Below are positions 23,578 to 34,533 of a DNA stretch of 64,000 nucleotides, one piece after another. The translations under genes and the position numbers were made by a program. The number at the start of each line of letters is the position of its first letter. Position 1 is the first letter of the stretch. Origin of the DNA: Aquitalea magnusonii (GTDB taxonomy: Bacteria > Pseudomonadota > Gammaproteobacteria > Burkholderiales > Chromobacteriaceae); NCBI RefSeq assembly GCF_002217795.2, contig NZ_AP018823.1:1860001-1924000 (forward strand), given 5' to 3'. The notes beneath the pieces were generated by a model. The model was not told the DNA's origin. It ran no database searches and saw nothing but the letters and a program-made list of their open reading frames with translations.

Positions 23578-24678
23578 ATGACGGAACGCTATATAGGATT
23601 GATGTCGGGAACCAGCCTGGATGGCGTGGATGCCGTTTTGCTGTGCATGGATGAACACGGACGCCCCCATGTGGAAGCGGACAGCTTCCTGCCCTTCCCC
23701 GACTCGATCAAGCAGCAGGTACTGGCGTTGCAGGCAGTGGGCAATAACGAACTGGACCGCGCCGCCCAACTGGGCAATGCGCTGGCCCGACTGTATGCCG
23801 AAGTGGTGGCCCGTCTGCTGGCTGCTTGTGCGCTACCTGCTGCCGCCATCCGTGCCATCGGCTGCCATGGCCAGACCATTCGCCACGCCCCGCACGAGGG
23901 CTACACCTTGCAGATCGGCAACGCCGCACTGCTCGCCGAACTGAGCGGCATTGATGTGATTGCTGATTTCCGCAGCCGCGATGTGGCTGCCGGCGGACAT
24001 GGCGCACCACTGGTGCCGGCATTTCATCAGGACATCTTTGCCAGTGATGCTGAAAACCGGGTCATCCTGAACATTGGCGGCATCAGCAACCTGACCCGCC
24101 TGGCCAAGAACTTGCCGACATGCGGCTTTGATTGCGGTCCGGGCAATATGCTGCTGGATGCCTGGTGCCAGCTACATACTGGCGCGGCATATGATGCCGA
24201 TGGCAATTGGGCTGCCAGCGGCCAGTTGCATCCAGCCTTGCTGCAACAGATGTTGGCCGATGCCTACTTCCGGCAGCAGCCCCCCAAGAGCACGGGCAGG
24301 GATCTGTTCAGCCTAGAATGGCTGCAGCAGCAACTGGCAACACAGCCGCCCATTGCGCCGCAGGATGTCCAACACAGCTTGCTGCAGCTCACCGCCATCA
24401 GCATTGCGCATGACATCCATCGTTACTGCCCGGATACCGCCAGTATTTATGTGTGCGGTGGCGGCGCACTGAACCGGGCCTTGATGCAGGCACTGCAACA
24501 GCAACTGCCGGCCATCGCCATTCACAGCACGGCAGAAATCGGCCTGCCGGCCAATCAGGTGGAAGCCGCCGCCTTCGCCTGGCTGGCATGGCGCTTCTGT
24601 CATCGCTTGCCGGCCAACCTGCCGGAAGTCACGGGTGCCGCCGGATTGCGGGTGCTGGGCGCACTCTACCCGGCGTAA
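23578..24678 (+). CDS. anmK: Anhydro-N-acetylmuramic acid kinase
   Basis: 366 residues starting MTERYIGLMSGTSLDGVDAV, the family hallmark. Also GCHGQTIRHAP, RSRDVAAGGHGAPLVPAFH, NIGGISNLT and FDCGPGNMLLDAW. Phosphorylates and opens anhydroMurNAc during murein recycling. Operon with the M23 peptidase makes functional sense (wall turnover). Confidence 0.97.
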   Translation: MTERYIGLMSGTSLDGVDAVLLCMDEHGRPHVEADSFLPFPDSIKQQVLALQAVGNNELDRAAQLGNALARLYAEVVARLLAACALPAAAIRAIGCHGQTIRHAPHEGYTLQIGNAALLAELSGIDVIADFRSRDVAAGGHGAPLVPAFHQDIFASDAENRVILNIGGISNLTRLAKNLPTCGFDCGPGNMLLDAWCQLHTGAAYDADGNWAASGQLHPALLQQMLADAYFRQQPPKSTGRDLFSLEWLQQQLATQPPIAPQDVQHSLLQLTAISIAHDIHRYCPDTASIYVCGGGALNRALMQALQQQLPAIAIHSTAEIGLPANQVEAAAFAWLAWRFCHRLPANLPEVTGAAGLRVLGALYPA

Positions 24679-24772
24679 ACATGCAAATGCAGCATGCCGC
24701 TGACAACTGCCGACACGCCAGACAGGCTTGTCAGGCTATAATCACCCACTGTCATAGCCCATAACGAGAAAA

Positions 24773-27073
24773 ATGCGACTTTTCAAAAGAAAGGCCGTCG
24801 TCAAGAACAGCCAGACGCCATTGCCGCCCAAACTAGCCAGTCTGCTGCGTGAAGCCTGGTGGCTGCTGATGGCAGTGGCTGCGGTCTACCTGGTGCTAGT
24901 ACTGGCCAGCTATTCGGCACAAGACCCTTCCTGGTCCCACAGCTCCTCCGACCCTACCGTGCGCAACTACGGCGGGGCCTTTGGTGCCTGGCTGTCAGAC
25001 ATGCTGCTGTATATTTTTGGCCTGTCCGCCTGGTGGCTGGTGGTGTTTTGCCTGGTTGCCATTGCCTGGGGCTATCGCCGCATGGAAACACTGGGCTTCC
25101 GCCTGAATCCGATGACGCTGGCCGCCATGGGAGGCTTTTTTTTGCTGCTGCTTTCCAGCTCCAGCGTGGAAGGCATCGTTCTGTCAGGCAAACAGCTAAA
25201 CCTGCCGCTGGCACCTGGCGGCATGCTGGGCCACTGGCTGGGTAAGGCGCTGAGTCACGGGCTGGGCCAGTCCGGGGCCTACCTGCTGCTGTCAGTGACT
25301 GGAGCAATCGGTTTTTCATTGTTTACCGGCCTGTCCTGGCTGGACATCATGGAAAAGATCGGTGGCACGCTGGAGGATGCCGTACTCAAGTTGTGGCATG
25401 GCTGGCAGGCGCGCAAGGACCGGGAAATCGGCCGGGAAACCGCCCAGCAGCGTGAGGCCAAGGTCAGCACGGAAAAGAAAAAGCAGGAAGACAAGACCCC
25501 GGTACGCATCGAGGCCACGCTCAGTGAAGTCCCGCTCTCGCCCAAGGCGCAAAAGCCGGTGCAGCAATCGCTGTTTGCAGATCCAGCCAGTGGCGAGCTG
25601 CCGGGACTGAGCTTGCTGGAGGCACCCAAGGATCAGCACGAACCGGTTTCTGCTGAAACCGTGGAGTACACCTCGCGCCTGATTGAGCGCAAGCTGGCGG
25701 ACTTTGGTGTGGATGTAAAAGTGATTGCCGCCTACCCGGGGCCGGTGATTACCCGCTATGAAATCGAACCGGCCGTCGGTGTCAAAGGTGCGCAAATCGT
25801 CAATCTGATGAAAGACCTGGCACGCGCACTGTCACTGGTGTCGGTACGGGTGGTGGAAACCATACCGGGCAAGACCTATATGGGCTTGGAGCTGCCCAAC
25901 CCCAAACGCCAGATTGTGCGGCTGTCGGAAATCATCGGCTCGGATGGCTACCAGAACATGACTTCCCGCCTGGCCATTGCCGTGGGCAAGGACATTGCCG
26001 GCCAACCGGTCACCGTTGATCTGGCCAAGATGCCGCATGTGCTGGTAGCGGGCACGACTGGCTCTGGCAAATCGGTAGCCATCAATGCCATGATTCTGTC
26101 CTTGCTGTACAAATCCACCGCGCGCGAAGTCCGGCTGATCATGGTGGACCCCAAGATGCTGGAACTGTCGGTGTATGAAGGCATTCCGCACCTGCTGGCC
26201 CCGGTAGTCACCGATATGAAACAGGCCGCCAACGCGCTTAACTGGTGCGTGGGCGAGATGGAACGGCGCTACCGCCTGATGTCCAAACTGGGCGTGCGTA
26301 ATCTGGCGGGCTACAACCAGAAGATCAAGGACGCGGAAAAGACCGGCGAGAAAATCCCCAACCCCTTCAGCCTGACGCCGGAAACCCCGGAGCCACTGGA
26401 CACCCTGCCACTGATCGTGGTGGTTATCGACGAGCTGGCCGACCTGATGATGGTGGCCGGCAAGAAAATTGAAGAGCTGATCGCCCGTCTGGCACAGAAG
26501 GCCCGCGCCGCCGGCATTCATTTGATTCTGGCCACCCAGCGCCCGTCGGTGGATGTGATTACCGGCCTGATCAAGGCCAACATCCCCACCCGCATTGCCT
26601 TCCAGGTATCCAGCAAGATCGACAGCCGCACCATTCTGGACCAAATGGGGGCCGAAGCCCTGCTGGGACAAGGTGACATGCTTTACCTGCCACCAGGTTC
26701 CGGCTACCCCAATCGCGTGCATGGGGCCTTTGTGGCTGACGATGAAGTGCATCACGTGGTGGAATTCCTGAAAACCACCGGCGAGCCGGATTATATCGAC
26801 GGCATACTTAGCGGCCAGGCCGAAGCCGATGAAGCCGGCACGCCCGCTGGCGGCGATGTCGATGGCAGCGGTGAAGCCGACCCGCTATATGACGAAGCCG
26901 TGGCCATTGTGGTGAAAACCCGCAAAGCCTCGATTTCCTCGGTACAGCGTCACCTGCGCATCGGCTACAACCGTGCCGCGCGCTTGATAGAACAGATGGA
27001 AAGCGCCGGATTGGTTTCCGCCATGGAAACCAATGGCAACCGGACCGTGCTGGCCCCCGCCAGGGATGACTGA
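24773..27073 (+). CDS. ftsK: DNA translocase FtsK
   Basis: 766 residues. Four membrane spans in the first about 190 residues, a short charged linker, the motor with Walker [13 protein letters not shown] and Walker [17 protein letters not shown], and the C-terminal gamma winged helix ([22 protein letters not shown]) that reads orienting sequences and activates XerD. The linker is short like SpoIIIE, unlike the very long E. coli one. Relevant here because FtsK-XerCD acts at dif, the prophage integration site about 22 kb away. Confidence 0.96.
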   Translation: MRLFKRKAVVKNSQTPLPPKLASLLREAWWLLMAVAAVYLVLVLASYSAQDPSWSHSSSDPTVRNYGGAFGAWLSDMLLYIFGLSAWWLVVFCLVAIAWGYRRMETLGFRLNPMTLAAMGGFFLLLLSSSSVEGIVLSGKQLNLPLAPGGMLGHWLGKALSHGLGQSGAYLLLSVTGAIGFSLFTGLSWLDIMEKIGGTLEDAVLKLWHGWQARKDREIGRETAQQREAKVSTEKKKQEDKTPVRIEATLSEVPLSPKAQKPVQQSLFADPASGELPGLSLLEAPKDQHEPVSAETVEYTSRLIERKLADFGVDVKVIAAYPGPVITRYEIEPAVGVKGAQIVNLMKDLARALSLVSVRVVETIPGKTYMGLELPNPKRQIVRLSEIIGSDGYQNMTSRLAIAVGKDIAGQPVTVDLAKMPHVLVAGTTGSGKSVAINAMILSLLYKSTAREVRLIMVDPKMLELSVYEGIPHLLAPVVTDMKQAANALNWCVGEMERRYRLMSKLGVRNLAGYNQKIKDAEKTGEKIPNPFSLTPETPEPLDTLPLIVVVIDELADLMMVAGKKIEELIARLAQKARAAGIHLILATQRPSVDVITGLIKANIPTRIAFQVSSKIDSRTILDQMGAEALLGQGDMLYLPPGSGYPNRVHGAFVADDEVHHVVEFLKTTGEPDYIDGILSGQAEADEAGTPAGGDVDGSGEADPLYDEAVAIVVKTRKASISSVQRHLRIGYNRAARLIEQMESAGLVSAMETNGNRTVLAPARDD

Positions 27074-27161
27074 CACGGCCCGCCCGGCAAATCACTCAAC
27101 GACACCATGACTGCCGGCCACTGTGCCGGCAGCTTTCACCTGAACAGGTAGCGAGAACCCC

Positions 27162-28250
27162 ATGTCCGGATACCTTCCAGAACCACCTTTCTCTCATGAC
27201 AGCCAAGCCAGCACCGGCATCCTGCTGATCAATCTGGGTACGCCCGAAGCCCCCACCGGCAAGGCACTGCGCCCGTATCTCAAGCAGTTCCTGTCCGATA
27301 CCCGCGTCATTGAAATCCCCAAAGCCATCTGGTGGCTGATTCTCAATGGCATCATCCTCAATACCCGGCCCAAACAGTCGGCAGAAAAATACGCCAGCAT
27401 CTGGACCAAGGACGGCTCACCGCTGCTGGTAAATACCCGCAAGCAGACCGCCCTGCTCAAGGGCCTGCTGGGTGAGCGCGGACTGCGGAATGTGGTGGTG
27501 GACTACGCCATGCGCTATGGCAACCCTTCCGTGGAGTCGGTCATCACGCAGATGCGTGCCAAGGGCGTGGACAAACTGCTGGTGCTGCCCTTGTATCCAC
27601 AATATGCCGGCTCATCCAGCGCCACAGCGCTGGATGAAGTGTTCCGGGTGCTGATGAAGTTGCGCAACATGCCCACGCTGCGCACGGTGCGTCACTTCCA
27701 CGACGATCCGGGCTACATCGACGCCCTCGCCCAGCAAGTGCAAGCACATTGGCAGCAAAATGGCCGTGCGCAAAAGTTGCTGATGAGCTTTCATGGCGTG
27801 CCACGCTTTACCCTGGACAAAGGGGACCCTTATCACTGCGAATGCCTGAAGACCGGTCGCCTGCTGGCAGAACGTCTGGGACTGACCAAGGAGCAATACG
27901 TCATCAGCTTTCAAAGCCGCTTTGGTCGTGCGGAATGGCTGCAACCCTATACCAGCGCCACATTCGAGCAACTGGGCAAGCAAGGCTGCCAATCGCTGGA
28001 CGTGATATGCCCGGGCTTTGTCGGGGACTGCCTGGAAACACTGGAAGAAATTGCCATGGAGGGAAAACACACCTTCCAGCATGCCGGCGGTGGTGAATTC
28101 CGATACATCCCCTGCCTGAATGACAGCCCGCACTGGATTGCCGCACTGGCCGACCTGGTGGAGAAAAATCTTCAAGGCTGGCAGGAAGTTATAGAACAAG
28201 ATGCCACACTCCGCCAGCAGCGCGCACAAGCCCTTGGAGCCTCTTGTTAA
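27162..28250 (+). CDS. hemH: Ferrochelatase
   Basis: 362 residues. [22 protein letters not shown] at the N terminus, catalytic His in [20 protein letters not shown], and [17 protein letters not shown]. Inserts Fe2+ into protoporphyrin IX, the last step of haem synthesis. Confidence 0.96.
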   Translation: MSGYLPEPPFSHDSQASTGILLINLGTPEAPTGKALRPYLKQFLSDTRVIEIPKAIWWLILNGIILNTRPKQSAEKYASIWTKDGSPLLVNTRKQTALLKGLLGERGLRNVVVDYAMRYGNPSVESVITQMRAKGVDKLLVLPLYPQYAGSSSATALDEVFRVLMKLRNMPTLRTVRHFHDDPGYIDALAQQVQAHWQQNGRAQKLLMSFHGVPRFTLDKGDPYHCECLKTGRLLAERLGLTKEQYVISFQSRFGRAEWLQPYTSATFEQLGKQGCQSLDVICPGFVGDCLETLEEIAMEGKHTFQHAGGGEFRYIPCLNDSPHWIAALADLVEKNLQGWQEVIEQDATLRQQRAQALGASC

Positions 28251-28443
28251 GGGCGATAAAAATAAATTGCGGGGCAACGAATAAACCCCGTTGACACCCG
28301 CGCAAACTGCTCCCCATAATCAGCGCAACTGATGGCCATTCCAAAAGAATGGACTGAATCAGTAATGGGTAAAGTCTGAATTTTAATCGGACTACTCGCA
28401 GAGATCGCCAAGTCTACATAGATAAGATCAGGGGAAATAAAAT

Positions 28444-29658
28444 ATGAATAAGTATGCTCGTCTGAGCCTCATCGCTGCTGCTGCCATGACCCTGGCCGCC
28501 TGCGGCAAACAAGAGCAACCGGCTGCCGGTGCCGCCTCCGCTCCTGCAGCCGCTGCTGCCGGTGGTGACGTAACCGTGAAGATCGGTCAGGTATCCCCGA
28601 TGTCTGGCCCGATCTCGCATCTGGGCAAGGATAATGAATTTGGTGCCAAGCTGGCCATTGAAGACCTGAACGCCGAAGGCGTTGAGATCGGTGGCAAGAA
28701 AGTCAAATTCGAACTGGTTTCCGAAGATGACCAGGGTGATCCGAAAATCGGCACCCAGGTTGCACAACGCCTGGTTGACGCCGGTGTTGTCGGTGTAGTG
28801 GGTCACTTGAACTCCGGCACCACCATCCCGGCCTCCAAGATTTACTCCGACGCCGGCCTGCCGCAAATCTCCCCGTCCGCCACCAACCCGGACTACACCA
28901 AGCAAGGCTTCAAAACCACCTTCCGCGTAATTGCCAACGACGTACAACAAGGTACTGCGCTGGGTCAATTTGCTGCTGACGGCCTGAAAGCCAAGAAGGT
29001 TGCCATTATTGACGACCGTACCGCCTACGGTCAGGGCTTGGCTGACGAGTTCGAAAAAGCCGTCAAGGCCAAGGGTCTGGAAGTGGTGAAGCGTGAATTT
29101 ACCACCAACACCGCTACCGACTTCAACGCCATTCTGACTTCCATCAAGGCCACCAAGCCGGACGTCATCTTCTACGGCGGCATGGACGCACAAGCCGGCC
29201 CGCTGGCCAAGCAAATGTCCCGCCTGGGCATCAAGGCCAAACTGATGGGTGGCGATGGCTGGCAGACTCCGGAATTCATCAAGCTGGCTGGCGAAGCCGC
29301 TGAAGGTCAACTGTCCTCCAGTTGCGGCGTACCGCGTGACAAGATGCCGGGTTTTGCTGCCTTCAACGACAAGTTCAAGGCCAAGTTCAACACCGAAGTA
29401 CAGATCTACGCTCCGTATGAGTACGATGCCGTACGTGTACTGGTTGATGCCATGAAGCGCGCCAAGTCCACCGATCCCAAGGTATACCTGCCGGAAGTTG
29501 GCAAGACCGACTACACCGGCGTTACCGGCAAGATCTCCTTTGACGACAAGGGCGACATCAAGAACGGTGCCGTTACCGTTTACCAAGTCAAGAACGGCAA
29601 GTGGGAAGTGGTCTCCACCGTTGGCGGCGCACCGGCAGCAGCCAGCGCAGCGCAGTAA
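28444..29658 (+). CDS. Branched-chain amino-acid-type ABC binding lipoprotein 1 (LivK-like)
   Basis: 404 residues. Lipobox LAAC after a lysine-starting signal (MNKYARLSLIAAAAMTLAAC), an Ala/Pro linker, then a type-I periplasmic binding fold: VKIGQVSPMSGPISHLGKDN, KIYSDAGLPQISPSATNP, AIIDDRTAYGQGLADEFEK. AGGGG precedes the ATG. No permease or ATPase gene is nearby. A close paralog follows. Confidence 0.9.
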   Translation: MNKYARLSLIAAAAMTLAACGKQEQPAAGAASAPAAAAAGGDVTVKIGQVSPMSGPISHLGKDNEFGAKLAIEDLNAEGVEIGGKKVKFELVSEDDQGDPKIGTQVAQRLVDAGVVGVVGHLNSGTTIPASKIYSDAGLPQISPSATNPDYTKQGFKTTFRVIANDVQQGTALGQFAADGLKAKKVAIIDDRTAYGQGLADEFEKAVKAKGLEVVKREFTTNTATDFNAILTSIKATKPDVIFYGGMDAQAGPLAKQMSRLGIKAKLMGGDGWQTPEFIKLAGEAAEGQLSSSCGVPRDKMPGFAAFNDKFKAKFNTEVQIYAPYEYDAVRVLVDAMKRAKSTDPKVYLPEVGKTDYTGVTGKISFDDKGDIKNGAVTVYQVKNGKWEVVSTVGGAPAAASAAQ

Positions 29659-29675
29659 GTTCTGCTCCACCTCTG

Positions 29676-29705
29676 AAAAAGCGCAGCCTAGGCTGCGCTT
29701 TTTTT
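29676..29705 (+). terminator. Rho-independent terminator
   Basis: GCGCAGCC/GGCTGCGC stem with a 2-base loop (TA) between an A run and a long T run, 18 bases after the first LivK-like gene. Confidence 0.9.
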
Positions 29706-29937
29706 CATTTCCGACATGACAATGACTCGGCCGTATTGACTGCGATCTGATCTGGATCAGCCACAAAGGTTGACGAAATGCGGCAGAACAACAAAAATGT
29801 GCAAGTCAGTGGCGTCGATTGTATCCATTCGGTGCCATCAACAGACCCCACCACCCCCGGGGTGTGCTGACATGAAATGCCAAAAGCTTTCGTGGCGAAT
29901 GACCCTCATCAAATTCTAATTAGACCAGGGCATTTCC

Positions 29938-31134
29938 ATGTATCTCCCACGTATTACCCTTATCACTGCCGCCGTGCTGGCACTGACCGCCTGCGGCAAG
30001 CAGGACGCTGCCACTTCGCAACAAAACGCCTCTGCCGCCGCAGCCAGCACCGATGCCGTGGTCGTGAAGATCGGCTCTGCCAATCCGCTGACCGGCCCGT
30101 TTGCGCACTGGGGCCGCGATGCCGACAATGGCGTCAAGCTGGCTGCCGAAGAAGCCACCGCTGAAAACCTGAAACTGGACGGCAAGCCGGTCAAGTTCGA
30201 AGTGGTTTCGGAAGATGACCAGGCCGACCCGAAAACCGCCACCCAGGTGGCACAACGCTTTGTGGACAACAAGGTTGCCGGCGTAATCGGCCACCTGACC
30301 TCAGGCGCAGCCATTCCGGCATCCAAAATCTATTCGGACGCAGGCATTCCGATGATTGCCGGTTCGGTTACCAGCCCCAAGTTCACTGAGCAAGGCTTCA
30401 AGAACACCTTCCGCATCATTGCCAACGACCAGCAGCAGGGACAGGCGCTGGCCAAGTTTGCCGTGGGCGATCTGAAGCGTAGCCGCATTGCCATCATTGA
30501 CGATCGCACCACCTATGGTCAGGGCCTGGCGGATGACTTTGCCAAATCGGTAGAAGCTGCCGGCGGCAAGGTAATCAAGCGCGAATTCACCACCAACAGC
30601 GCCACCGACTTCATGGCCATTCTCACCTCCATCAAGGGTGAGAAGCCTGATTTGGTATTCTACGGCGGCATGGACGCACAAGCCGGCCCGATGGTCAAAC
30701 AGATGCGCAAACTGGGCATCACCGCCGACTACATGGGTGCTGACGGTGTGAATACCGCCGAATTCGCCAAACTGGGTGGCAAGGATGCCGAAGGCAGCTA
30801 TGCCTCCAGCGCCGGCGCACCCAAGGAAAGCATGCCCGGCTTTGCAGCATTCAACGACAAGTTCAAGAAGCGCTTCAATGCCGACATCCAGGCCTATGCG
30901 CCTTACACCTATGACGCCACCCGCGTGCTGATTGAAGCCATGAAGCGTGCCGGCTCTGCCGATCCGGCCAAGTACCTGCCGGAAATCGCCAAGACCAAGC
31001 TGCAAGGCGTGACCGGCGACATCGCCTTCGACCCGAAAGGCAATATTGTCAACGGTACCGTTTCGCTGTATCAGCTGAAGAACGGCAAGTGGGAATCGGT
31101 AGCCAAGCCGGCTGCCGCAAGCGCAGCACAATAG
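29938..31134 (+). CDS. Branched-chain amino-acid-type ABC binding lipoprotein 2 (LivK-like)
   Basis: 398 residues, paralog of the preceding gene through most of its length (shared FRIIANDQQQGQALAKF-type, DDRTTYGQGLADDF and FYGGMDAQAGPMVKQM segments). Lipobox LTAC. Likely arose by tandem duplication; both have their own upstream region and terminator, allowing separate expression. Confidence 0.9.
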   Translation: MYLPRITLITAAVLALTACGKQDAATSQQNASAAAASTDAVVVKIGSANPLTGPFAHWGRDADNGVKLAAEEATAENLKLDGKPVKFEVVSEDDQADPKTATQVAQRFVDNKVAGVIGHLTSGAAIPASKIYSDAGIPMIAGSVTSPKFTEQGFKNTFRIIANDQQQGQALAKFAVGDLKRSRIAIIDDRTTYGQGLADDFAKSVEAAGGKVIKREFTTNSATDFMAILTSIKGEKPDLVFYGGMDAQAGPMVKQMRKLGITADYMGADGVNTAEFAKLGGKDAEGSYASSAGAPKESMPGFAAFNDKFKKRFNADIQAYAPYTYDATRVLIEAMKRAGSADPAKYLPEIAKTKLQGVTGDIAFDPKGNIVNGTVSLYQLKNGKWESVAKPAAASAAQ

Positions 31135-31163
31135 CATAGGGGCATCCGCCCTGAGTGAGTGAA

Positions 31164-31196
31164 ACAAACGCCACGTGTCACCCGCGTGGCGTTTGT
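31164..31196 (+). terminator. Hairpin after second LivK-like gene
   Basis: 12-bp perfect stem ACAAACGCCACG/CGTGGCGTTTGT with a 9-base loop, about 30 bases after the stop. The T tail is weak, so termination is probable but not certain. Confidence 0.7.
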
Positions 31197-31264
31197 TCGT
31201 ATGGCGGACAAGTCAACCTAATACCCTGGCCAAATACGCCTTGCACTCTGCCGCTGACAGGGTG

Positions 31265-32332
31265 TCAATCAAGGCCTTGCTGCATTAATGCCCGCATATA
31301 CCCCATGGCAAACGCCATTCCTGCATGCCACGGAGCAGCGCAACTCATTTGCGGCGAATGATCGGGAATGAGAACACCATCAAACTGGTATTTCTGCAAA
31401 ATACGCAGCACACGTGCCATATCAATATCACCTTCATCAATAAAGGTTTCATGGTAATGCGGCACCCGCCCATGCACATTGCGAAAATGGATATAGCATA
31501 TGGCACCCTGGCTGACATACTGCTCTACCGCGCGATAAATATCGCCTTCCGACATTTCTGCTACCGTTCCTAGACAAAATTCCAAGGCATTCGCTTTGCT
31601 TGGATAAATATCCAGCAATTTCTGATAAAGATATGGTTGATAAACCAGACGCGGCTGACCACGCACCTCCTCTAGTGGAGGGTCGTCCGGATGAGCAGCC
31701 AGTCGAACGCCCGCCTGCTCGGCAACAGGTATAATTTCCCTCAAGAAGTACTCCAGCCTTTGCCATAGCTGTTCCTGGCTGGTTGCAGGCCAGAAGCCTT
31801 GCGCCTCCGGGTCAACCAGCATATTCCATGCCATGCTGCGCGGCAGAAGGCTATCTGTTTGTTTACTGCGCCCCTCCAAACCCACCGTTTGCGCTCCCCC
31901 GCGAGCCTTGTTACCAATAACCCGCCCAGCGACACCAGAAAGACTAAAGTTGTAACCGAATACCGGAATGCCTGCCTCTCCAACGTTACGAATAATCTGT
32001 TTGACTACTTCCATCTGCTCCAGCTTGCGCGGCCCATCGAATAAAATATGATGCCAATGTGCCGGCTCAAAATTTTCAATTGCATAAAATACCAGGCCAT
32101 GGCTTTCAATTTGCTGCCGAATCGCCAGCAACTCATCCACAGTCCAGATAACAGGCTCGGACACCCCCCAGCCCTGCTGGTCACCTATTGGCTGATCAGT
32201 TTTTGAAAAAGTTTGACTGCCGCGAAAATAATCCGCCATATGCACAACAATATGGGTAGCGCCACATTGCCGCGCAAAATCGAAATGTTTTTCATCCAGC
32301 ATATGCCGATATAGTCCAAAACCCAGTTTCAT
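31265..32332 (-). CDS. uxuA: D-mannonate dehydratase
   Basis: 355 residues, shorter than E. coli UxuA (394) but the size of many bacterial homologs. Hallmarks: VFGYNFSLSGVAGR, RLAAHPDDPP with the metal-binding His, CLGTVAEM, YIHFRNVHG and IPDHSPQM. Converts D-mannonate to 2-keto-3-deoxygluconate. First in a leftward cluster with a hexuronate-type transporter and an RraA-like gene. Confidence 0.92.
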   Translation of the reverse strand: MKLGFGLYRHMLDEKHFDFARQCGATHIVVHMADYFRGSQTFSKTDQPIGDQQGWGVSEPVIWTVDELLAIRQQIESHGLVFYAIENFEPAHWHHILFDGPRKLEQMEVVKQIIRNVGEAGIPVFGYNFSLSGVAGRVIGNKARGGAQTVGLEGRSKQTDSLLPRSMAWNMLVDPEAQGFWPATSQEQLWQRLEYFLREIIPVAEQAGVRLAAHPDDPPLEEVRGQPRLVYQPYLYQKLLDIYPSKANALEFCLGTVAEMSEGDIYRAVEQYVSQGAICYIHFRNVHGRVPHYHETFIDEGDIDMARVLRILQKYQFDGVLIPDHSPQMSCAAPWHAGMAFAMGYMRALMQQGLD

Positions 32333-32344
32333 CGTTAATCTCCT

Positions 32345-33604
32345 CTACTCCTGCGTCGTAAACTCAAGCGGCTTGACAAAAAAGGCAACACTCAGTGCGC
32401 CGCCGATGGCAATGCCAGCTGCCAAGAAAAAAGCACTATGATAAGAGCCCGTCCACTCAATCAAATAGCCAGTAATGGCAGGTCCCAAAATGCCAGCAAT
32501 ATTGGCAAGGGCATGCACAAGACCACCTACCATCCCTATATTCCCCTGTGCAACCGTATCTTGCAAAATAGCCCAATAGGTAGTGGCGGATAAATACATA
32601 AAGAATAGACCGCACGCCATCATAACAACTGCCTGCGCTGCGCTTTGCGCACTACCAGATAGTGCGACAAAAACAGCAGCACTCCCCAAACAACTGACTA
32701 ATACAATTTTGCGTGACAATAATGGCTTCCCTGTTTTTCGCATGATATGGTCGCAAAGAAACCCACCCAGCCCCATGCCCAGACAACCGAGCAGCCACGG
32801 AATGGTGCTGACAATACTCATTTCCTTTAGATCAAGATGTTGTGTTGACGACAGAAAACTGGGAAACCAGGACATAAAAAAGAAAAGAATATAATTCAAT
32901 CCAAAAAATGCAAATGCCGTAGCAAGGATGGTTGGCTGCTTAAGATAAAAAGACAATGGCAGTGAAGCACCGGCGAATACCTGATCCTGTGATTGATATT
33001 TTCGAATATAGTCAAGCTCATCAGCATCGATCATGGGATGTTCTTGTGGTTTATCAGTAGCAATGCCTCGCCACCCAAGTAGCCATACAAATCCGAGTAG
33101 TGCAATAATAAAAAACGATACTCTCCAGCCAAATGTAATTGCCAGCATACCTACCGCCGGGCCGGCAATTGCCCCACCCAATGGATTGCCCACGGTAGCC
33201 ATCCCAATGGCGCTGGCCACTTCACGTTTGGGAAACCAATTATTGATCATTTTATTGACCGTTGTGGAAAATGGACCTTCACCCGCACCGAATAAAATAC
33301 GAATCACCACCATGGAAATAAAACCGGTGGCCACGCCAATCAATGCACAAAATGTTGACCAGCATGCCATGCTCACGCTCAGAACCAATTTCGGTCCCCA
33401 GCGATCTGCTGCATAACCACCCGCAAGATTAAACACGGCGTAGCCAATTGAGAAACTACTAAACACCAGACCAAGCTGGCTGGGTGTTAATGCCAACTCC
33501 TTGGCAAACATCGGGGCTGCAATTGCAAATGCAGATCGATCAAGATAATTGATTGCCCCGCCCAAGGATAAGAAAAAAACAATGTACCAGCGTACTTTTG
33601 TCAT
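32345..33604 (-). CDS. MFS sugar-acid transporter (ExuT/GudP-like)
   Basis: 419 residues with about 12 spans. N-terminal YIVFFLSLGGAINYLDRSAF and DRWGPKLVLS match the anion:cation symporter family that takes up hexuronates, glucarate or similar acids. 12 bases from uxuA, so likely cotranscribed. Substrate inferred from context. Confidence 0.85.
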   Translation of the reverse strand: MTKVRWYIVFFLSLGGAINYLDRSAFAIAAPMFAKELALTPSQLGLVFSSFSIGYAVFNLAGGYAADRWGPKLVLSVSMACWSTFCALIGVATGFISMVVIRILFGAGEGPFSTTVNKMINNWFPKREVASAIGMATVGNPLGGAIAGPAVGMLAITFGWRVSFFIIALLGFVWLLGWRGIATDKPQEHPMIDADELDYIRKYQSQDQVFAGASLPLSFYLKQPTILATAFAFFGLNYILFFFMSWFPSFLSSTQHLDLKEMSIVSTIPWLLGCLGMGLGGFLCDHIMRKTGKPLLSRKIVLVSCLGSAAVFVALSGSAQSAAQAVVMMACGLFFMYLSATTYWAILQDTVAQGNIGMVGGLVHALANIAGILGPAITGYLIEWTGSYHSAFFLAAGIAIGGALSVAFFVKPLEFTTQE

Positions 33605-33636
33605 GACTGCTCCATTGACGTTCTTGCTACACAGTT

Positions 33637-34326
33637 CTACATCACCCCAAAGCGATGGTATGCTTCAACGGTAGCCATGCCTTGATCAATTGCATTGCGA
33701 ACATGATTTTCAGCACGAACCTTTTCCAGAGCCAAATGAATGACTTCGCGTTCGATGGTCTGCGGTATAAGTAATACACCATCACGATCTGAAAACACCA
33801 AATCTCCTGGATGAATGACAATATGATCAACTTCAATTGACACACGATAATCCAGTACCTTTCCCCGTACTTTTTGATCTTGCGCATAAGAACCATAAGA
33901 AAAAACAGGGAAATTCATGGATAATATTTCTTGCGTATCACGGGAGTAACCATTCAGAATGGCACCGGCAGCCTTTAAGTACTTTGCACGGGCCGTCATC
34001 AAACCACCCCATAAGGCATACTTGGGCGAAGCGCCGGCAGCGATATATACCTCTCCGGCTTTAAGACTATCCAATGCCTCAAACATCAGGCCGAAGTCCT
34101 TGCCAGCAAGCGGGCCAGGTGAATCAGCCATCATGGCAGCCGGATAATCTGCCTCCAGCACTGGCATCGCACGCCCAGCAATAACCATATCCGGATGCAG
34201 TGGCCGGAGTGTCTGACTCAGAAATTGATGTCGATAGCCCATTTCATCCAGAATATCCCCAGCAACGGCAGGGAATAATTCTTGTTTCATCAGGGAAAAT
34301 AATTCCATATCAGTAGACCAAGGCAT
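33637..34326 (-). CDS. RraA-family protein (aldolase/decarboxylase-like)
   Basis: 229 residues. GAILNGYSRDTQEIL and VIHPGDLVFSDRDGVLLIP are the RraA/HMG-aldolase-like signatures. Start at 34326 chosen because AGAGAGG lies at proper spacing; the ATG 6 bases earlier is too close. In sugar-acid clusters such proteins are probable keto-acid aldolases or decarboxylases rather than RNase E regulators. Confidence 0.8.
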   Translation of the reverse strand: MPWSTDMELFSLMKQELFPAVAGDILDEMGYRHQFLSQTLRPLHPDMVIAGRAMPVLEADYPAAMMADSPGPLAGKDFGLMFEALDSLKAGEVYIAAGASPKYALWGGLMTARAKYLKAAGAILNGYSRDTQEILSMNFPVFSYGSYAQDQKVRGKVLDYRVSIEVDHIVIHPGDLVFSDRDGVLLIPQTIEREVIHLALEKVRAENHVRNAIDQGMATVEAYHRFGVM

Positions 34327-34351
34327 CAGCATCCTCTCTTTAACATGTCCG

Positions 34352-34364
34352 CCTGTAAGACAGG
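34352..34364. promoter_or_regulatory. Palindrome CCTGT-AAG-ACAGG, candidate GntR operator
   Basis: 13-bp inverted repeat 26 bases before the rraA-like start, in the divergent region shared with the GntR gene. Size and place suit a FadR-type operator; not identical to the known UxuR site. Confidence 0.45.
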
Positions 34365-34533
34365 TTATGGTCATGAAAAATAAGGTGCAATTGGCTAATG
34401 GGACAGATAAACAATCAAGGAGAGACTGCGCGGAGCTGAATATTTTGCCAGTTGCTAAAACAAGTAAAATATAAGCAACATAAAAGGTTACTCATATTTA
34501 TATGGCAAAACGTTCTCAACCCGCTTCTGAAAA

